From a virus: a stretch of DNA of 22,154 bases. A model generated the notes under the pieces. The model did not search any database, was not told where the DNA came from, and saw only the letters and a list, made by a program, of their open reading frames with translations. The stretch spans positions 1 to 22,154 of IMG/VR virus record IMGVR_UViG_3300047629_000005, one strand, 5' to 3'. Shown in pieces: positions 21,045 to 22,154 of the stretch (positions within the stretch are counted from its first letter, which is position 1; each line of letters begins with the position of its first letter). The translations under genes were made by a program, and so were the position numbers.

Positions 21045-22154
21045 TAGCTTCTAGCCGGCACAACTTCTGAAAATCCACCATTCAAAGCAGTCTTAATAGG
21101 TTCCGACCATTCAAGCTTAAATATTCTATCGCGAGCCATTCCTAAACGTGTCCATTGGATCGCAGTTAGAAATTCGCCACCACGACCCATCTCTTGTTGG
21201 ACCGGAAAACCATACGAAACGCCGCGATTGTCGGACCAGCTTAGACTTACCATTGGTTCTGTCAATATCGTAGGGTCTTGCTCCCCTACTTCCATATCAG
21301 CGTCGAATGTTTTATAAGTTACACGATCCATATTATTAAGCATATGAAGGAAAGTTTTACGTCTTAATATTGGACCTGTATCATCAGTATATGTCTCAAG
21401 GCTTAATGTATAAAGCTTTCCATTCTCCCAATCGCCAATTATATTTTGCTCATTGTAATACATTGCGCAATTAGCACGACTTCTATTAAGCGAGCCATCA
21501 TCTGTATTATACCAAGCCCATCGAAACCATTGTTTAACTTTAAGTGAATAAAGCCAAGTCTCATTTGCAGTAGGAAAAGCTAAAACATAAAATGCATGGG
21601 AACCGATTTGAAAGAAGAAGCCTATAGCATCATCCGTTGTTTGATAATTATTAAATCTATCAACTAAATAAGGTGTAGAGATTTCATCAACTTCATAAGC
21701 CGTTCCCATAACGACTATATTTTTACCAGCTTTATCCTGCATCAACCAAATACCAATAACATCTGTATTAGCGCACGAGTACTTAGCTATACAACCATGT
21801 TCAATGTAGGCACCTTGTACACGTTGATAAAAGAAATCAGCCGCACCTGTACCTACCCACACTTCAGTAGTTAAAGCTCCGATCAACCAAAGTTCATCGT
21901 GAATACTCAATATTGCAACAATCGGATCAGAAGCACCAGACTTAGCAGCAATATCAAGAGGATCGAAAGCTAATTGAGTTCCTGTTAAAGTATAAGTAAA
22001 TCCAGCACCTCCACCTATACTAGCGGAATTGGCCGAAAGAACATCTCCTACTTGATAGTTCTTACCACCATCTCCAATATCAACGGCCGTTACAGCATTT
22101 CCTGTAACGGTTATCGTAGCTAATGCTCCTGTTCCAGAACCTCCTGTAAGTGCA
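21044..22154 (-). CDS. P22 gp10-like packaged-DNA stabilisation / tail accessory protein (5' end outside window)
   Basis: The minus frame stays open to the right edge, so 370 residues are visible and the protein is incomplete at its start; a TTG at 21910 is not the true start. The stretch around it (SDPIVAILSIHDELWLIG, then EVWVGTGAADFFYQRVQG and YIEHGCIAKYS) is the DP.V...H...W..G...TE.W...GAA..F.RVQG..IE.GC pattern of P22 gp10-like proteins that close the head-tail channel. More strands follow (WFRWAWYNTDDG, IIGDWENGKLYTL) and it ends in VVPARS. The visible N-terminal 60 residues are a Gly/Thr-rich module (ATITVTGNAVTAV...NYQVGDVL) that I know as a mobile beta-module of phage tail proteins, here inserted ahead of the gp10 core. 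It supports a podovirus tail. Confidence 0.75.
   Translation of the reverse strand, partial: ALTGGSGTGALATITVTGNAVTAVDIGDGGKNYQVGDVLSANSASIGGGAGFTYTLTGTQLAFDPLDIAAKSGASDPIVAILSIHDELWLIGALTTEVWVGTGAADFFYQRVQGAYIEHGCIAKYSCANTDVIGIWLMQDKAGKNIVVMGTAYEVDEISTPYLVDRFNNYQTTDDAIGFFFQIGSHAFYVLAFPTANETWLYSLKVKQWFRWAWYNTDDGSLNRSRANCAMYYNEQNIIGDWENGKLYTLSLETYTDDTGPILRRKTFLHMLNNMDRVTYKTFDADMEVGEQDPTILTEPMVSLSWSDNRGVSYGFPVQQEMGRGGEFLTAIQWTRLGMARDRIFKLEWSEPIKTALNGGFSEVVPARS

Overview
The window is a 22 kb piece of a tailed-phage (or prophage) genome with podovirus-like (short-tailed, P22-like) architecture. It is AT-rich, roughly one third G+C by eye, and densely packed, with many ATGA or TAATG gene overlaps. 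An alphaproteobacterial host, perhaps Rhizobiales, is my inference. It rests on a miniature GcrA-like helix-turn-helix protein, an outer-membrane beta-barrel of the Omp25/opacity type, and secreted proteins and a holin of types I associate with Rhizobiales and their phages. No integrase, repressor, terminase, portal or capsid gene lies in the window.

Positions 1-8815 are read rightwards and hold a replication and recombination module. In order: a DUF669-like single-stranded-DNA-binding protein, a Cas4-like PD-(D/E)XK nuclease with Fe-S and zinc cysteines, two short twin-start genes, an SF2 DEAH helicase with a zinc ribbon, a small zinc-knuckle protein, an unknown 91-residue protein, the GcrA-like mini-protein, a probable DNA sliding clamp, two small unknowns, a family B DNA polymerase with proofreading exonuclease, a 35-residue membrane peptide and a 69-residue basic protein. 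One clear rho-independent terminator at 1272-1305 splits this block.

Positions 8580-8911 form the convergent junction between the two transcription blocks. The stretch is clearly richer in G+C than its flanks and carries three successive hairpins, the last followed by a short T run. It is either a two-way terminator or a small structured RNA.

Positions 8910-22154 are read leftwards and hold late genes. In transcription order: a P22 gp10-like tail/DNA-stabilisation protein (cut by the window edge), a small structural protein, a cupin-fold protein, three internal-virion/DNA-ejection proteins, a very long tail-collar/tail-fibre protein with a secretory signal peptide, a holin candidate, a GH24 endolysin and a second small membrane protein. 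Then comes an outer-membrane beta-barrel gene with its own palindromic promoter region and terminator (moron-like), followed by a membrane-anchored coiled-coil protein, a secreted NlpC/P60-like protein and a secreted cysteine-containing protein.

Nothing here is a wholly new system that I can prove. The best leads are the insulated beta-barrel cassette, the GcrA-like mini-regulator inside the replication block, the zinc module shared between the nuclease and a stand-alone protein, and the G+C-rich hairpin island at the junction.
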